Assembly: GCF_035582795.1 (NCBI RefSeq)
Contig: NC_134365.1
Location: 75,993,635-76,057,634 of the forward strand
Length of the DNA: 64,000 nucleotides
Reading direction: 5' to 3'
From: Mycteria americana
Taxonomy: Eukaryota > Chordata > Aves > Ciconiiformes > Ciconiidae
Each line of letters begins with the position of its first letter. Positions within the stretch are counted from its first letter, which is position 1. The notes beneath the pieces were generated by a model. That model was not told where the DNA came from and made no database searches. It saw only the letters and a program-made list of their open reading frames with translations. Shown one piece after another: positions 47,291 through 59,112 of this stretch. Made by a program: the position numbers and the translations under genes.

Positions 47291-50200
47291 AATAAATAAA
47301 TCTCAGATATTGGCACTGTGAGATTAAATTAAAAGTGCTTTGAATAAGAACTGCTGCATGAAAAGTTGTCTCTGATGATTCTCATCTTATGTTGATATTG
47401 TCTATTCTCCTTATGCTCCTAATGTCAAATTGCCTTAGTCCTTAAAATGACAATATCATGGGGGAGCATAAAGACAGCCTGCTGATATTTTCAATCTCTA
47501 TATTTCAATGCAATGTGGTCATCAAAACTGTTTAGATATTTTTTCTTTATTAAAATAGTGGTCTTAAATACATACCTGGGAAGAATAAGTGGTTTTTGAA
47601 GGAAATAAATTCCATTATGTACAATGAGGGAAAACATGATTATCTTTACCTGTTAAACCAGGAGATCTATTCTAGGCATAAATCTGCTGGGACTGATATG
47701 TTGAATAGATCATTTCTGTACATATGTGAAACCACCTTTAAAAACTGTCGGCAAAAAATGTGCTATACGCTGAGATTTAGTAAAGCTGTAGATTCAAGAG
47801 GCTTTGACTACACTGAAGCTTTCTGAAATAATCTGATTTTAAATATATCACCTCATTTCAAGGTGTTGAATTCCTTGGATGAAAGTGGAAGTAACTATAC
47901 TAATACATGCAGGAGATATGTTTGCAAGTAGAAGAAAGAGGGCAGCAAAAGGATACCTCATTCTCATCCACAGGACCAAGTTAATTTCAGCTCAGGGTTA
48001 TCTGTAATCAGTATAGACCCATATGACGCAAAGCTTTTCTGTATGGGATACTGACCAAAATAACTCTCTGTGCTGACACTGCATGCTGGGCAAGAGATGC
48101 TTTTGCTCTGGAATAATGAGTGCATTTCTAAAGCCAGAGCGATTAGTCTGGGATAGAGTCACCATTCTCCTAGAATCGTATTTTCTTGGGGAGGAAGTCT
48201 GATATGGCTAGTGATTAAAATGAAAATGTACAAATTCTGACACAATGGTGCATCGTCCCTCTGGAAAATGCAACGGAGGCGGTCGATACTCTGAGCTCTG
48301 CCAATGTGACCTACTGACTGTGGGAATATCTGCTGCGCAGCGATTCACCCTAGCAGCAGTGACTGCAGCTGATTGTCCCCAGGCAGACGAGCTCACGGAG
48401 CTGCTGAAGAGGTGCAGGAAAACTTCATAAAAGTGTCTTCCTCTGAGCCAGAAATGCGGCTTCATTCATGAAGGATGGTAACGTAAATGTTTAAAGTTAA
48501 GGGTTTCCAACTTGCATGATTTATTTCCTCATTATCAATTTCTCTGTCATTTACCCCATTCTTGCACCTGGTATCATCAGAGGGATTAGGTGGTCATCTG
48601 GGGGAAACAGCATGGTCCTGGCAGCCTGGCTTACACCCATATTAAAATGACAGAAAGAGCCACTTGGCCTATCCTTCTATGTCTGGGATGAATCAGAAAG
48701 AAGACATAAACATCAGCCTGATATATGGATCAGCTTAATTATTCTGCTGGCCTAGCAAAGGAGACTACCTATTAATGACGACAAAGGGGTTTTTACAGGA
48801 GTAATTGCTAAGTAGCACATTTAGAAGGTGGGTTGTTCCACTTTAGCTTTAATTACTGATAAAAAGGGGGAAATTAGAATATTTTAACAAAACTCCAGGT
48901 GTCGAGAAGTCAATGTAATAAATTGAATGTAGAAGATAACACTTTACAGTTATAATTTGTCACGTCAGAAGATCCAGTGGGAAACCACGTCTTTCAGAGG
49001 CTCTCACAAGATCCAAAAACATGCTGCGTGATAGCTCAGATTCCACAAAACAATCAGCATCTCTGGAGCAGAAAGAGACGTCATCCCTGTCAAGGCATTC
49101 CTGCTCCCTTTCATCCACACGTGCATCACTCAGTGCACTCTTCATTGCAAGGCCAGCTCTTTTATACAGGGGTTTTATAAGAGAAGGTTGAGGGACACAA
49201 CTGGATGCCAAATTACAGAAAGACGTGAATGGGTACAGGTCCATTACACAAATTGCATCTACTTGTACTGACTGGGGAACAGGGCTGTGAGTTCGGGATG
49301 ACTAGATTTTATCCTTATCTTTACAACTTGCTTAACGTGACCACTCATGATGTGGTTGGCCCCAAGGAGTCTCAGTTCTGCAATTTATAATATGTGGAGG
49401 TTTTTTTGGCAGCTGACGGAAATCATATAGCTCAGTTCTGTTTTTGTTGAACACACCCACATTTCTCAATGGAGGGCAAAATAATACCACAGTGCATACA
49501 GATATCACATTCCTTTGGGTTTTTTTCCTTAGGAATGAAATTATCTTTATTATCTACTACTGTCAATTTTGCTACAACCTTATTAGAGCTCTAGCTGGGT
49601 CCAAAGCCTTGACTGTAATAGAGAAGCCGCAAAGAAAGACTGTAACCAAATACCTTTCAGCACACGTTTCTCACAAATACGTAACCATCTAAAAGGCAGG
49701 CATCCTGTCTAAGTTAGTTATACAGGTTCCCTCGCTGTATGGAGAGAGAAAGATACCTCCAGCGGAAAAATCATCCAGTCAGTCCTAGACACCTATTTTT
49801 GGGTAGGATGAATCATCTTCTAGAAGCACCTCTCTCTTCACTGGCTACTGATAGAGCCCAGGCTGAGCCTAGACATCTCATTTTTTTATGCCTAAAGTTA
49901 AATGAAGGAAGTCTTACTCTAAATCACAGTATCATTATGTTTCAATCCAAACAATTTGTTGTTGTATCTTCATGGTGTAAACCCAACAATTTGTCATACA
50001 AAGACAATCAAACACAGATAATGATAATGATCCTGGTAATAAAATGTGAAGCACTATTTATTCTAGAAATGCCAATTTAAAAGTAGGGCTGATCAAGCTT
50101 AGGGCAATCTCAGGAAAACTAGGTGGCAATCTTAAACCTCAGTAAAGAAAGCCAGATGCTAGTGCTGTGCTTTCACTCTCTCCTTGCAAATATAGTAAAA

Positions 50201-50628
50201 GCTCTGTGTATACTTCATGCATTTCCTTGCTATTCCTCTTGCTTGGTACCTAGTATAGCAAACAAAAATAATCTTCAAGTACAAGATTTAAAGTTCTTAA
50301 CGTGCTGCATTTATATAACTTCTTGGTGCCCCTTCAGTATGTTCAGTAAATAAATCAGTCCTGTGAGCTTTTGGCTTCCCTCTGAACCGCCTTCTTATGC
50401 AAAAAAATGCAGTCAACATCATTGAGTTTGAGAGCATCCCAAACAGGTGTACACAGCCAAGTCAATGCACGCAGCTTTTATAACTGACCACATCACCAGG
50501 CAGAAGGCTCTCTGCGCCATGGATATTGTAGCCAGAACAGGTATCATCTGCGCATATGGGCACAGAGGGTATGGAAAAAGAAACAGTCTAAGCAGCTAAT
50601 CACTGCTTAGTTAGGGAATGTGTAGGTA
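47291..50628. other. Non-coding stretch
   Basis: Unique AT-rich sequence with AATAAA hexamers but no recognised gene or repeat. Confidence 0.45.
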
Positions 50629-50934
50629 TCAACACACACAGGCCATGCGCCTTGAGCCAGCTTTTAGAAGCTTTCCGAGGCTACGACACACTTCTTGGCA
50701 GGAGCCCATCTGCACATAGCCGCTATGTACCTCTCGCCTTGTGGGTGGAGGCTGGTTTTCTGTCTGCAGCATCTGCTGACTCTCAATACCTCCTCTCCGA
50801 AGTGGCTGCATGAGCTGCCTTAAATCTTTGTATTGCTTCACAAGAATAGTAGTGCCAATGATTAAAAAACCCACAGAAATGAAACTAACACCTTGGCTCC
50901 CATCATTCATTTCACGGCCTCCTTCCCCCTCTTT
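50629..50934 (-). CDS. Possible terminal coding exon of a single-pass membrane protein (unidentified)
   Basis: On the minus strand an acceptor-like TTTACTTGGCAG| at 50935 opens a frame of 101 codons to a stop at 50629-50631. The first residues (KEGEGGRE) are acidic and followed by MNDGSQ. Next comes a strong transmembrane helix (GVSFISVGFLIIGTTILV), then a basic and polar tail beginning KQYKDLRQLMQPLRRGG with a QPPPTRRE stretch and a Cys-containing end. Extracellular-TM-basic tail order and varied, vertebrate-like codon use favour real coding sequence. I recognise no family. An internal methionine at 50910 could instead start a 93-residue protein. Donor-like AG|GT sites inside leave the 3' end open. 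No other exon was found. Confidence 0.3.
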   Translation of the reverse strand, partial: KEGEGGREMNDGSQGVSFISVGFLIIGTTILVKQYKDLRQLMQPLRRGGIESQQMLQTENQPPPTRREVHSGYVQMGSCQEVCRSLGKLLKAGSRRMACVC

Positions 50935-53900
50935 CTGCCAAGTAAAGGCAACTTCAATGCAGCAGTGTTTTCCTTTCCTTTAAATAAGGTCTTTTCTTGC
51001 TGGAGTTCCAGCCAACTCGTGATTTTTTTCCTGTCTACCTGATCTCAAACTAATTAAAAAACAGTATTTGCAAATGCCTCTGGAGGATCACCAAACTTAA
51101 AGTGAGTTTTCAAGAGAAGGAATACTGTCCAAAAATGTTCGACATATATTCCAGTAACAAATTCCCATGACTTTGGGACAATTCCTTTGATGGAGTAATC
51201 TGGCAAGGCTCATTTCTGACAACAGAGGCATGCTGGTTTATACCAGCTGAAGGTTTCATCCTGCCTTTGTTTACCAAATGAATGCTGAACTTCCAAAAAA
51301 TAATGAGGTTAACAGGTCACACAGCTGCAGACTTCTGTTCCTGATAGAGAGGCGGAAGGGATGTCAATCCCACTTTCCTCCCTTCCCAACAGACTCCTGT
51401 CCCACTGGTGGTACAGAGATGGGGATCCTCGGGGAGCCTTCTACACTCATTAGCTTCTCCATAACTGAGGAATCATTAGACTTAAAGCAAAAATGGGCAG
51501 ATCTTGTTCATTCAGCAATAATTACACAAAAATAGGGACTGATATATTCATAGAAGATAGGTGCCGATGGTAACAACTCAGTATTTAATAATACTTATCA
51601 TGAGAGTCAGCAGGACTGAAGATAGATGATTTTTCTTTGATATTAAAGCAACTCTGAAATTTGGACCATATTAGAGACAATGTCCACCTATTTCTTCCAG
51701 ATTCTCAAGTAGTCTGCTGAATTCTAGGAGAAAAAGGAGAAAAAGACTATACAGTGATTCTCCTGCTTCTTTTTAATTAAATTTGCAAACAGAGGAGGGT
51801 CAAATAAGAATCTAGCCTGTGATTTATTTATCTAGTTGAAACATAAACTCTGCTGCTTTGAAAAACCACCACATACAAGCTTGTTTCTAGCCAAGGATTT
51901 CTTTATAGCAGGAGATTCTTGGAATGGGAAGATTTGTGTGTTTCACATCTCTTTGTACAACCCCACAGAGAGGGAGAGCATCTGAGTGTGGGAGAGTGTG
52001 TGTATGGATGCAAAATCTCAGAGGATGGCCTTTCAGAAGAGCCAAAAATAAGCCATAGCATTAATATACAACATATCTTGTTATTTTGGTCACAAATTAC
52101 AATGGGGACACAGAGCTACTCCAGCCCAGTGTAGATATTCATAGCCTTTGTTTACTACCTACTTGGCAGGAGATATATATGGAACTATCTATATGACACA
52201 AGTGGACTATGCACCACAGTGCTCAATTCAGCCATAAAAAAGCTCTAATTTATTGAAATAGTGCAGTTGGATGACACAAAAACTAATCAAGCTAGTGATG
52301 CCATGACTGCCTGGAACAAATCACCCCCATGTTTCACTATACCTCTGTTCAGCCCATTCCTCCATCATTTAGAAGTAATCCCTTAAAATGTGCCAGATAA
52401 ATAGCACTTGAAATTGAAGTTCTCTGTTCTTCCACGGAACAGATCTAACTAAGAAATAGCAACGTATTCTCATCCTTGCAATGAGACTGTGTGTTATTCC
52501 TGCCAAGAGAAACAGCATTACAGTCAACTCTCCCTTTTCTGCGGGCAGCCTATCTGGCACAGACAGGCCATACCATGGATCCGGTGAAATCCAAGCGGTT
52601 TCTGGTTCACTGCAGAGCACAGCCTTCATGAATGAAGCTATACTGAATAAAGCTACACTGCTTTCTCTAGAAGAAACATAGTTGTGCCAAGAGCTGAGAC
52701 TGAGCAGTTTTGTTCCAACAAACCTGAGCTGGCGTCACTCGTCGCTAGTGTGGGTGGCTCTGCCTTATGTAGCCGGCTGAAGAGGACAGGGTGCAGGTAC
52801 TAGAATGACTCAGGGAAAAGCCCGCCTGAGACGAGCAGAGCTCACGCTCTAAAGCGCAGCATCACTCTGGACAACCTGAGCTGGCTCCCTGCTGCACCAC
52901 TCGGGTATCTTTCCAATATGCTCCCCACCATAACCTATAGTAGGTGTATAACCTCAATTAGTCTGTTAGTTGGATCCTCCTAGACCTCCACTATCACAGA
53001 TAATGAAGAACCAGCTATCTTTAAAAAGTCCTGCAGCCCTACAGATCGTCAATACTATTTTATAAGGGCTTTCAAGTGCTAGGAGGTTCTGGCCATACCC
53101 ACTGAAATAATGATTTGAAAGCTCCTTTTCCAGCTGCCTGAGCACATGCAATGTCCTAAAGGGACATCAAAACTGAAAAACTGAACAAGTGAAGGCCATT
53201 ACCTCTGGGTGGAGGGAGGAAATGGAGGAATGAAAGATCAGTCACTCTCACTGTAAGCCAGTGGCATTCTTCTTCTGCTCTTCCAGAACAGCTCATAATA
53301 AGCACAGGGTATTTTGATCCCCAGATCTTCTCAGTCCTATGCCATCTAAATTGTGCCAACTGTGAGGATGTTTCCTGGCCTCCACCTCCACCTGCCAACT
53401 CGTCTCACAGGGTGGTATCTTTATCACGTGCTCCAACTGTAGTAATCAAGGTGAAATAACAAGCTAGGCAACTACTAGGCTTCATTCATTATCAACCACA
53501 AGCACATTTAAATCTGCTAGCTGGAAGAGCTCGCTGGCCCATGACCTCCACCAAAGCATGCAGTGTTTCAGTTCTCGGTGACCTGGAGTCCAATGCCACC
53601 ACTTGGGAGGACAGGAGGGAGCTGCCTAAGTTGCATTCGCAAGGAGGTTTACACTAGACAGAAGTGCTGCCTATAGATGTGTGCCTTTAAAAGAGTTTAG
53701 GAATAAGCGTTTTGTAGAAACGTTCAATGGTGTATCCAGTTTAGCATTTCCTTTTGGTGAAACCGGCAGCAATGCCAAAGGGTATGGTTATGACAAAACC
53801 AGTGAAATCATGGAGACAATGTCAATTCCCTGTGGTTTGTGGCCGTAGCAAGTGATGCCATCATACAATCAGAGCAAACCACAGAGCATGTAATTTAGTG

Positions 53901-54544
53901 AAAAGTGGCGCAATTATAAGGCAAATATATTTGTCGTGCAATAGAAATGGTTGAAACAATCATATGTCTTTTTGTGTGCTCAGGCTTCTTTGCAGCACAG
54001 TGCCCTGCTGCTGAATCAATTAACTCTGCGTCTGCAGGTTACTGCAGTAAACCCTCCCTTTACAGGATGAACATGACTAGGTGTTTCTCAGTGCTGCACA
54101 TTACTTTCCCATTTGCAATGGTTTTTTTATAGGCCCAGGCTTTGACTGAGGACACAGTGTTCTGGCCCAAAAGGACGTGCCTTCACAATACATTTAGAGT
54201 GAGACTGCATCTGCTCTTCTGGAGAGACACAAGTCTAATAGGCAATCTGCTTGATTTATGTACCATGAAGCATGATTAGAGTATGGGTAAGATTCTCATT
54301 CATTACATAATTTCTTTGAAATTATGAACCTGGCGTGTTTGTTATGAGATCCAAAACAAAGAGTAAAAGGACATTTTCAAGGTTGGCTTTAAGCTCGTAT
54401 TTAGCAAATCCTTTTTTGTTGTTCCTCAGACCTAGGATAATGCGGTAGAATTTTTTTTCCTAAACAAATAACTTCTTTTTTTTTGCATTACTTAATCCCC
54501 TTTGTTTCAGGTACTTTAAAAACAAGCACCATTTAAACTTCACA
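50935..54544. other. Non-coding stretch
   Basis: Unique AT-rich sequence. If the exon at 50629-50934 is real, upstream coding exons of that minus-strand gene should lie here or beyond. I could not recognise any. Confidence 0.4.
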
Positions 54545-54662
54545 AAGGCATTATGCCCTGGATTCAAATGGGTAAACTGAGGCAAATGGGCAGCTAAGCA
54601 ATTTCCTTTAGAGGCTGAGCTGAATATACAAGTCCAATGTGTTAACTAGCACATTGCTGATC
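54545..54662 (+). mobile_element. MIR-type SINE fragment
   Basis: ATTCAAATGGGTAAACTGAG and GCAAATGGGCAGCTAAGCAA correspond to the MIR 'tttacagatggggaaactgaggcacagag ... ttaagtgacttg' block. The end AATGTGTTAACTAGCACATTGCT resembles the 'ccttaaccactagaccat' tail seen in sauropsid MIRs. Confidence 0.55.
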
Positions 54663-54879
54663 CTTAAGTATCACCCATTTTTCTGGAGTGAAAAATCAAT
54701 GCATTCATCAAAATACACTATAGGAAAACACAGTATGTTCTTGACACAGACACATTGGCCAGAGATTTCAGTTTTAGGAAGTTGCTCTGAGGAAAGGAAA
54801 ACTAAGTTTTTAAGAGTACAGAGGCACACCTTTAAATAAGTATTTTCCCAGCTGGGGAGAATCTTTGTGCAAGGAATGT

Positions 54880-54946
54880 TTAGGACCTGATCCAAAATCT
54901 ACTGAAATTTCGCACTGGCATAAATAAAGCTTGGATCAGGACCTAA
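54880..54946. repeat. Ancient palindromic MITE-like element
   Basis: TTAGGACCTGATCCAA at 54880-54895 is the reverse complement of 54931-54946 (TTGGATCAGGACCTAA) with one mismatch, around a 35-base spacer containing CTACTGAAATTTCG. This is the short form of the 'gacctgatccaaa ... tttggatcaggtc' fold-back element common in sauropsid genomes. Confidence 0.65.
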
Positions 54947-57900
54947 CCTCTAGATTGTGCAGATATTTCTCAAGTGTAAGAAGTGACAGATCATTCTGTG
55001 CACAGCTTAAATGAAAGAATAGGGGCAGCAAAGGGAAACAATATCTGTAAAAACAGAGCAAGGAAATGGTGAAAGATCATTCAGTTGTCACTTTCCTTTT
55101 TAAAAGCAAACTGTCAGAGAGGAAGGAGAAAGTAGTAATGGGAAATGAAGTGCACTCCAGATCTGAAAAGGTAGTGTCCATAAAAGAAGAAAAATCTAAC
55201 ACAATGTTCATTGAGAATTACTCTCTCTCACTCTCTCTTTTGCCAATTTCTAAGTATATGTCTATCTTTATCTATATAACAATAAATGTATGTCATTTTA
55301 TGCTATTAGGAGTTTTTAAAAAGTTTGACTGCTCCCATGCAATTACTATTTGAATTTCTGAGGCTATTTATTAAAAATCTTCAAAATACACTCTACTGGT
55401 CTCTACGCCTACTCTCAACTGAGGTAAAACAGCATCTGTCCTCTGAAGCCAGCAGAACATCACAGATTTACAAGGGGACGAGATCTCATTATGTTGGGTT
55501 TGAATTTATGCTGTGTGTACAACAACTGCTGCTTTGTAGCATTCAGAGGTGCTTTAGAGCGCAGAGTCAGTGTGCCACTGTCTGAAATACACTGCCCACG
55601 AGGAGGGACTGCAGCAACTGGAAAGCATCACGTGGCAAGGGAAGGCAGCGTGTTGTATATCTGGGTGGTCATCGTGGCAATTGCTTGGGACTATGGAGGA
55701 GAAAGATTGTAAAGTAGCAGACTTTCTTAACTGCTTTCAAATTTTGAAGCCTCTACTGCCAAGATTTACCCAAACTTTCCCAAAGTTTGGGCAAATCTCA
55801 GTAATAAAGCCTGAGATCAAGATATTTTCCTTAGAGGGAACATGATCGACAGAAGCGTGCCTTGATAAATGATGCTGCATGCCATGGGGAGTTCTTTGCT
55901 TCTCCTTTAACTGATGCTACGGTCAAGGTGACTGTTTGGTTAGTTTACAGTTAGTTTTCATATATATTGAACATAAGGCAGAATTCGTACATGACAGAAG
56001 CAGCAGCTTTTTTCAGAGATAGGCTGGAGCTGCTGAATTCAGAGCCCAGAGCCAGACTCCCAGCTGGCACACAACGTACGTTGAAGTCAGTCCGTTTTCA
56101 GCCGAGAAACACAGCCTTGGGTTTTGCTTCCTTCAGGAAAGAAGAGGGGAGAGGAACTATGTCTTGTTTTTACCACTACAAAGTATTAGCTGTTGAGAAT
56201 GAATTTAAACTATCTGTAGGCTGCATGACTTTATATGAATTATTAATGTAACTTACTATCTGTGGAGCATGTGTACTTACATGGGGACACATGGAGGGCC
56301 ATGCTTCCCCAGAAAACAATTCTACTCTTTCCCCAGGCTTTGCAGAAAAAGCACAAAATGGGCATCAGAACACCTGAGGTCTAGTTAAGGTGATGGCACG
56401 CACCATGTGGGAAGGGTTACTTCTCCTATGCCTGATAGCGTGTTGCTCGCTCACCTCATAAAGCGCGTGAGGAAATTGCTTGTGAACGTACTGAGGTTGT
56501 CGCATACGATGTGATGTAGCTGCTGCTGCCTGATCAGCTGGTCTGCTGCAGCAACTCCAAATACAAGAAATCAGACTTGGACTGAATGAAGCTGAAGTTA
56601 CACGATTTCTGATGCACTGTTTGTGCCTTTGCTTTGGGCTTTTCTTTATCCTGTTTTGGCAACTGCGCCTTCACACTGCCAGATGCAGAGCAGGATTTAC
56701 TGCACGTTAATGCCCACAGAAGTGAGGAGCAGGAGGAGATGAGCTGAAGGTACCTTCTCAAGCTCCCCACCACCCTCCACATCAGAGCTCAGATCGTACC
56801 CAGGTTGCCACCTCTATTTCTGTCCAGCCCCCAGCACTTTATGTTGCCAGTTCCAGCCCCCCGTAACACCTGAATTCAGTGCTGCTTGGGGGACTGGAAA
56901 GGCCCCAGCCATGATTTATGGGGGACTGGGACAAGGCAGGGGCAGGGAGTCTGTCTAAATTACCCCAAGTCTGAATGGCTGCCCTACAGACTGCAGTATT
57001 GCCTGGGCTCCCCAAAGCTTCATCGCTGCTTGCCACTTTTTATTAAAGGTTCAATCACAGCTTGAAACTCATATGAACAATCTGGCTCCCCAGAGGATAA
57101 AGAATAAAAGGGGCAAGCTCACAGACTATCTATAAATCATACATGGTAATGTGCCAGTGCATTTGTACCGAGTGCATTTGTAATATTCTCTTGATAACAA
57201 ACATGGCAAACTCATCTGTGTGACTGACATATTTGTGAAAATTAGGGCCTGTTCTGAAATCAGCCAAGGCCAAAGTTTATTGGATAATTCACTCAAAACA
57301 AATAACTCACCCAGCACTATGAAAATCTGATGTACCGTGCTTATTTGGTGACCTCTGTGAATGATTAGTTGCCCTTAACCCCACTCTTACTGAGACATTG
57401 TTTACCCTCAATAAAATTACTACACAGCTGGCATTATTTGTTATCTCTTTTGACACTCTCAGCAGAGGCGCTTACAAGTGAAGGGGCGCAGAGACTAAAG
57501 TATCATGGACAGTTTTCAGCACACTGGCAAGACGATGAGAGGAAACTCATCCTGCCATTTCTCAGGCTCCCTCTGTTTTGTGGAAAAAAGTTAAGTCTCA
57601 AGGAAGATCAGCTTGGAAATTCTGAGGAGCCCTGGGTTTTGCACGTACTGAAGTTTAACAAATTTTGCAAATTAGAAAGGCAACCCCCCATGATTAAAAC
57701 AGCTGATGATTTGCACCACCAAAATAATTTAGTTCATTTATTTTGAATTGTAAGTTTAGGTTTATGTATTTGTAATAACACTTCATAGAGGGCCATTAAA
57801 TATTCTGTAGCAGTGTGTTGTGAAAGCAATGAAATGACAGGAGATCTGACCACAGTGCTCTGAATTCATTACTGACTGCCTTTCCAGATGGAAATTATTG

Positions 57901-58252
57901 GATCTGCAGAAGAGCTAACTGAGAATGATCAAGATTTTACTGTGGCTAGATGAACTCTGTTTAGATTGTAAGACTCAGTGTGTGTAAACAATAAGACAAA
58001 CAAAAAAATCCCATAAGTGAGAAAAATTAAAGAATATGAAATTAAGTGTTGTCAATTAAAAAAAAAATCAGTTCTTTTCAAAACCAGCTCTCAGGCTCTG
58101 TTCCTGTGCACGTACAGAGAGCATACTGCATGTCCTTTACGCCTCCTGCCTTGTGTCGTGACAGGCTCGCTCTGGTTTGCTGCCTGCACCTCTCACTCTT
58201 GTTCTTGCAATTCCACAGACTAAAGAAACAGCTGCTCACAATTTATTTAATC
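54947..58252. other. Non-coding stretch
   Basis: Contains the hairpin at 55763-55797 (annotated separately) and a TCTCTCAC-rich patch near 55220-55240. No gene recognised. Confidence 0.45.
55763..55797. repeat. Near-perfect 16-bp inverted repeat, 3-base loop
   Basis: GATTTACCCAAACTTT (55763-55778) pairs with AAAGTTTGGGCAAATC (55782-55797) across CCC, with one A/C mismatch at 55768/55792. In RNA from the minus strand this pair becomes U/G, so the stem would be continuous. No U tract follows that would make it a polymerase III terminator. Confidence 0.85.
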
Positions 58253-58404
58253 ATCACTAGCCAGCACAATCACCTCCCCACAGTCACTAGGCCAATGATG
58301 CAATGTTGCAGGCTTATAAAGCACCTCCTGCCCCACGTGTCATTTTGAACGTGCATGCACGTACTGATCTTGTACAACTCTGCAAGAACTGTTTCCAAAG
58401 CCGA
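58253..58404 (+). repeat. Diverged 150-bp repeat, copy A
   Basis: This segment and 58965-59112 share, in the same order and similar spacing, ATCACTAGCCAGCACA, GATGCAATG, CATGCAC, a GTAC..CTTGTACA/CTCGTACA block, CTCTGCA and TTTC(C/A)AAAGCC. The copies lie 712 bases apart in direct orientation with several indels. I recognise no known family. It is either a local duplication or two insertions of an unnamed dispersed repeat. Confidence 0.7.
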
Positions 58405-58964
58405 GATAGATTGGATCTATCTTTCCAAAATGTAATTCATAATTAAAGAAAAGGAAGAAACTACCCTCTGCCTAGTTTCTACGCCGCAGCCGTTTGATAT
58501 GCTTATATTCAGCATACACTGTGAAATGGTCCAGCACACGCTACAACAGCTGCAAGGAAGGCAAATGACAACACACCACCCTTAAAACCTAATGACAGCT
58601 AATGAAATAAAGCTATTTACATAGTGTATTTACCTGCCAGCTGTTTCACAGGCTGCAGTTCAGTTACTTCAGGATAAATGGAAACCAAAAAAAAAGTTGC
58701 GTTATGATGGAAGAAGACACCAATGTCATCCTATTGCAAATGTGTGCTCAAGTCAGATAGAAAAGGCTGCAGACATAGAACAGATGAACACAAATCCCAT
58801 GTTTTGAAAGTCAAGAGGGATGAAAAATAATACGCTTCCTGTTGCTTGAGTCACATTGATCCCCTTCAAGGGGCTATGGAAAATAAACTAACAAAGCTTT
58901 CGGCAATTAATTTACCAAATCACCATAGAGTGGATCAGTGATTTCAGAGGATTCCTATGTCTTT
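58405..58964. other. Unique spacer between the two 150-bp repeats
   Basis: AT-rich, with no recognised element. Its length (560 bases) and content do not show a transposon internal region or coding sequence. Confidence 0.5.
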
Positions 58965-59112
58965 ATCACTAGCCAGCACAGTGACCTCTCAGTGGTTGCC
59001 AGTGACGATGCAATGCAACTTGCATCATCACTTTTCTGGGACCACACAGGATTTCCAACATGCACACAGGTACCGGCCTCGTACACCTCTGCATAAACCA
59101 TTTTCAAAGCCA
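58965..59112 (+). repeat. Diverged 150-bp repeat, copy B
   Basis: Second copy of the repeat at 58253-58404. It begins with an identical 16-base ATCACTAGCCAGCACA (copy A has the same bases) and ends TTTTCAAAGCC. Differences between copies are spread evenly, so the event is not recent. Confidence 0.7.
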
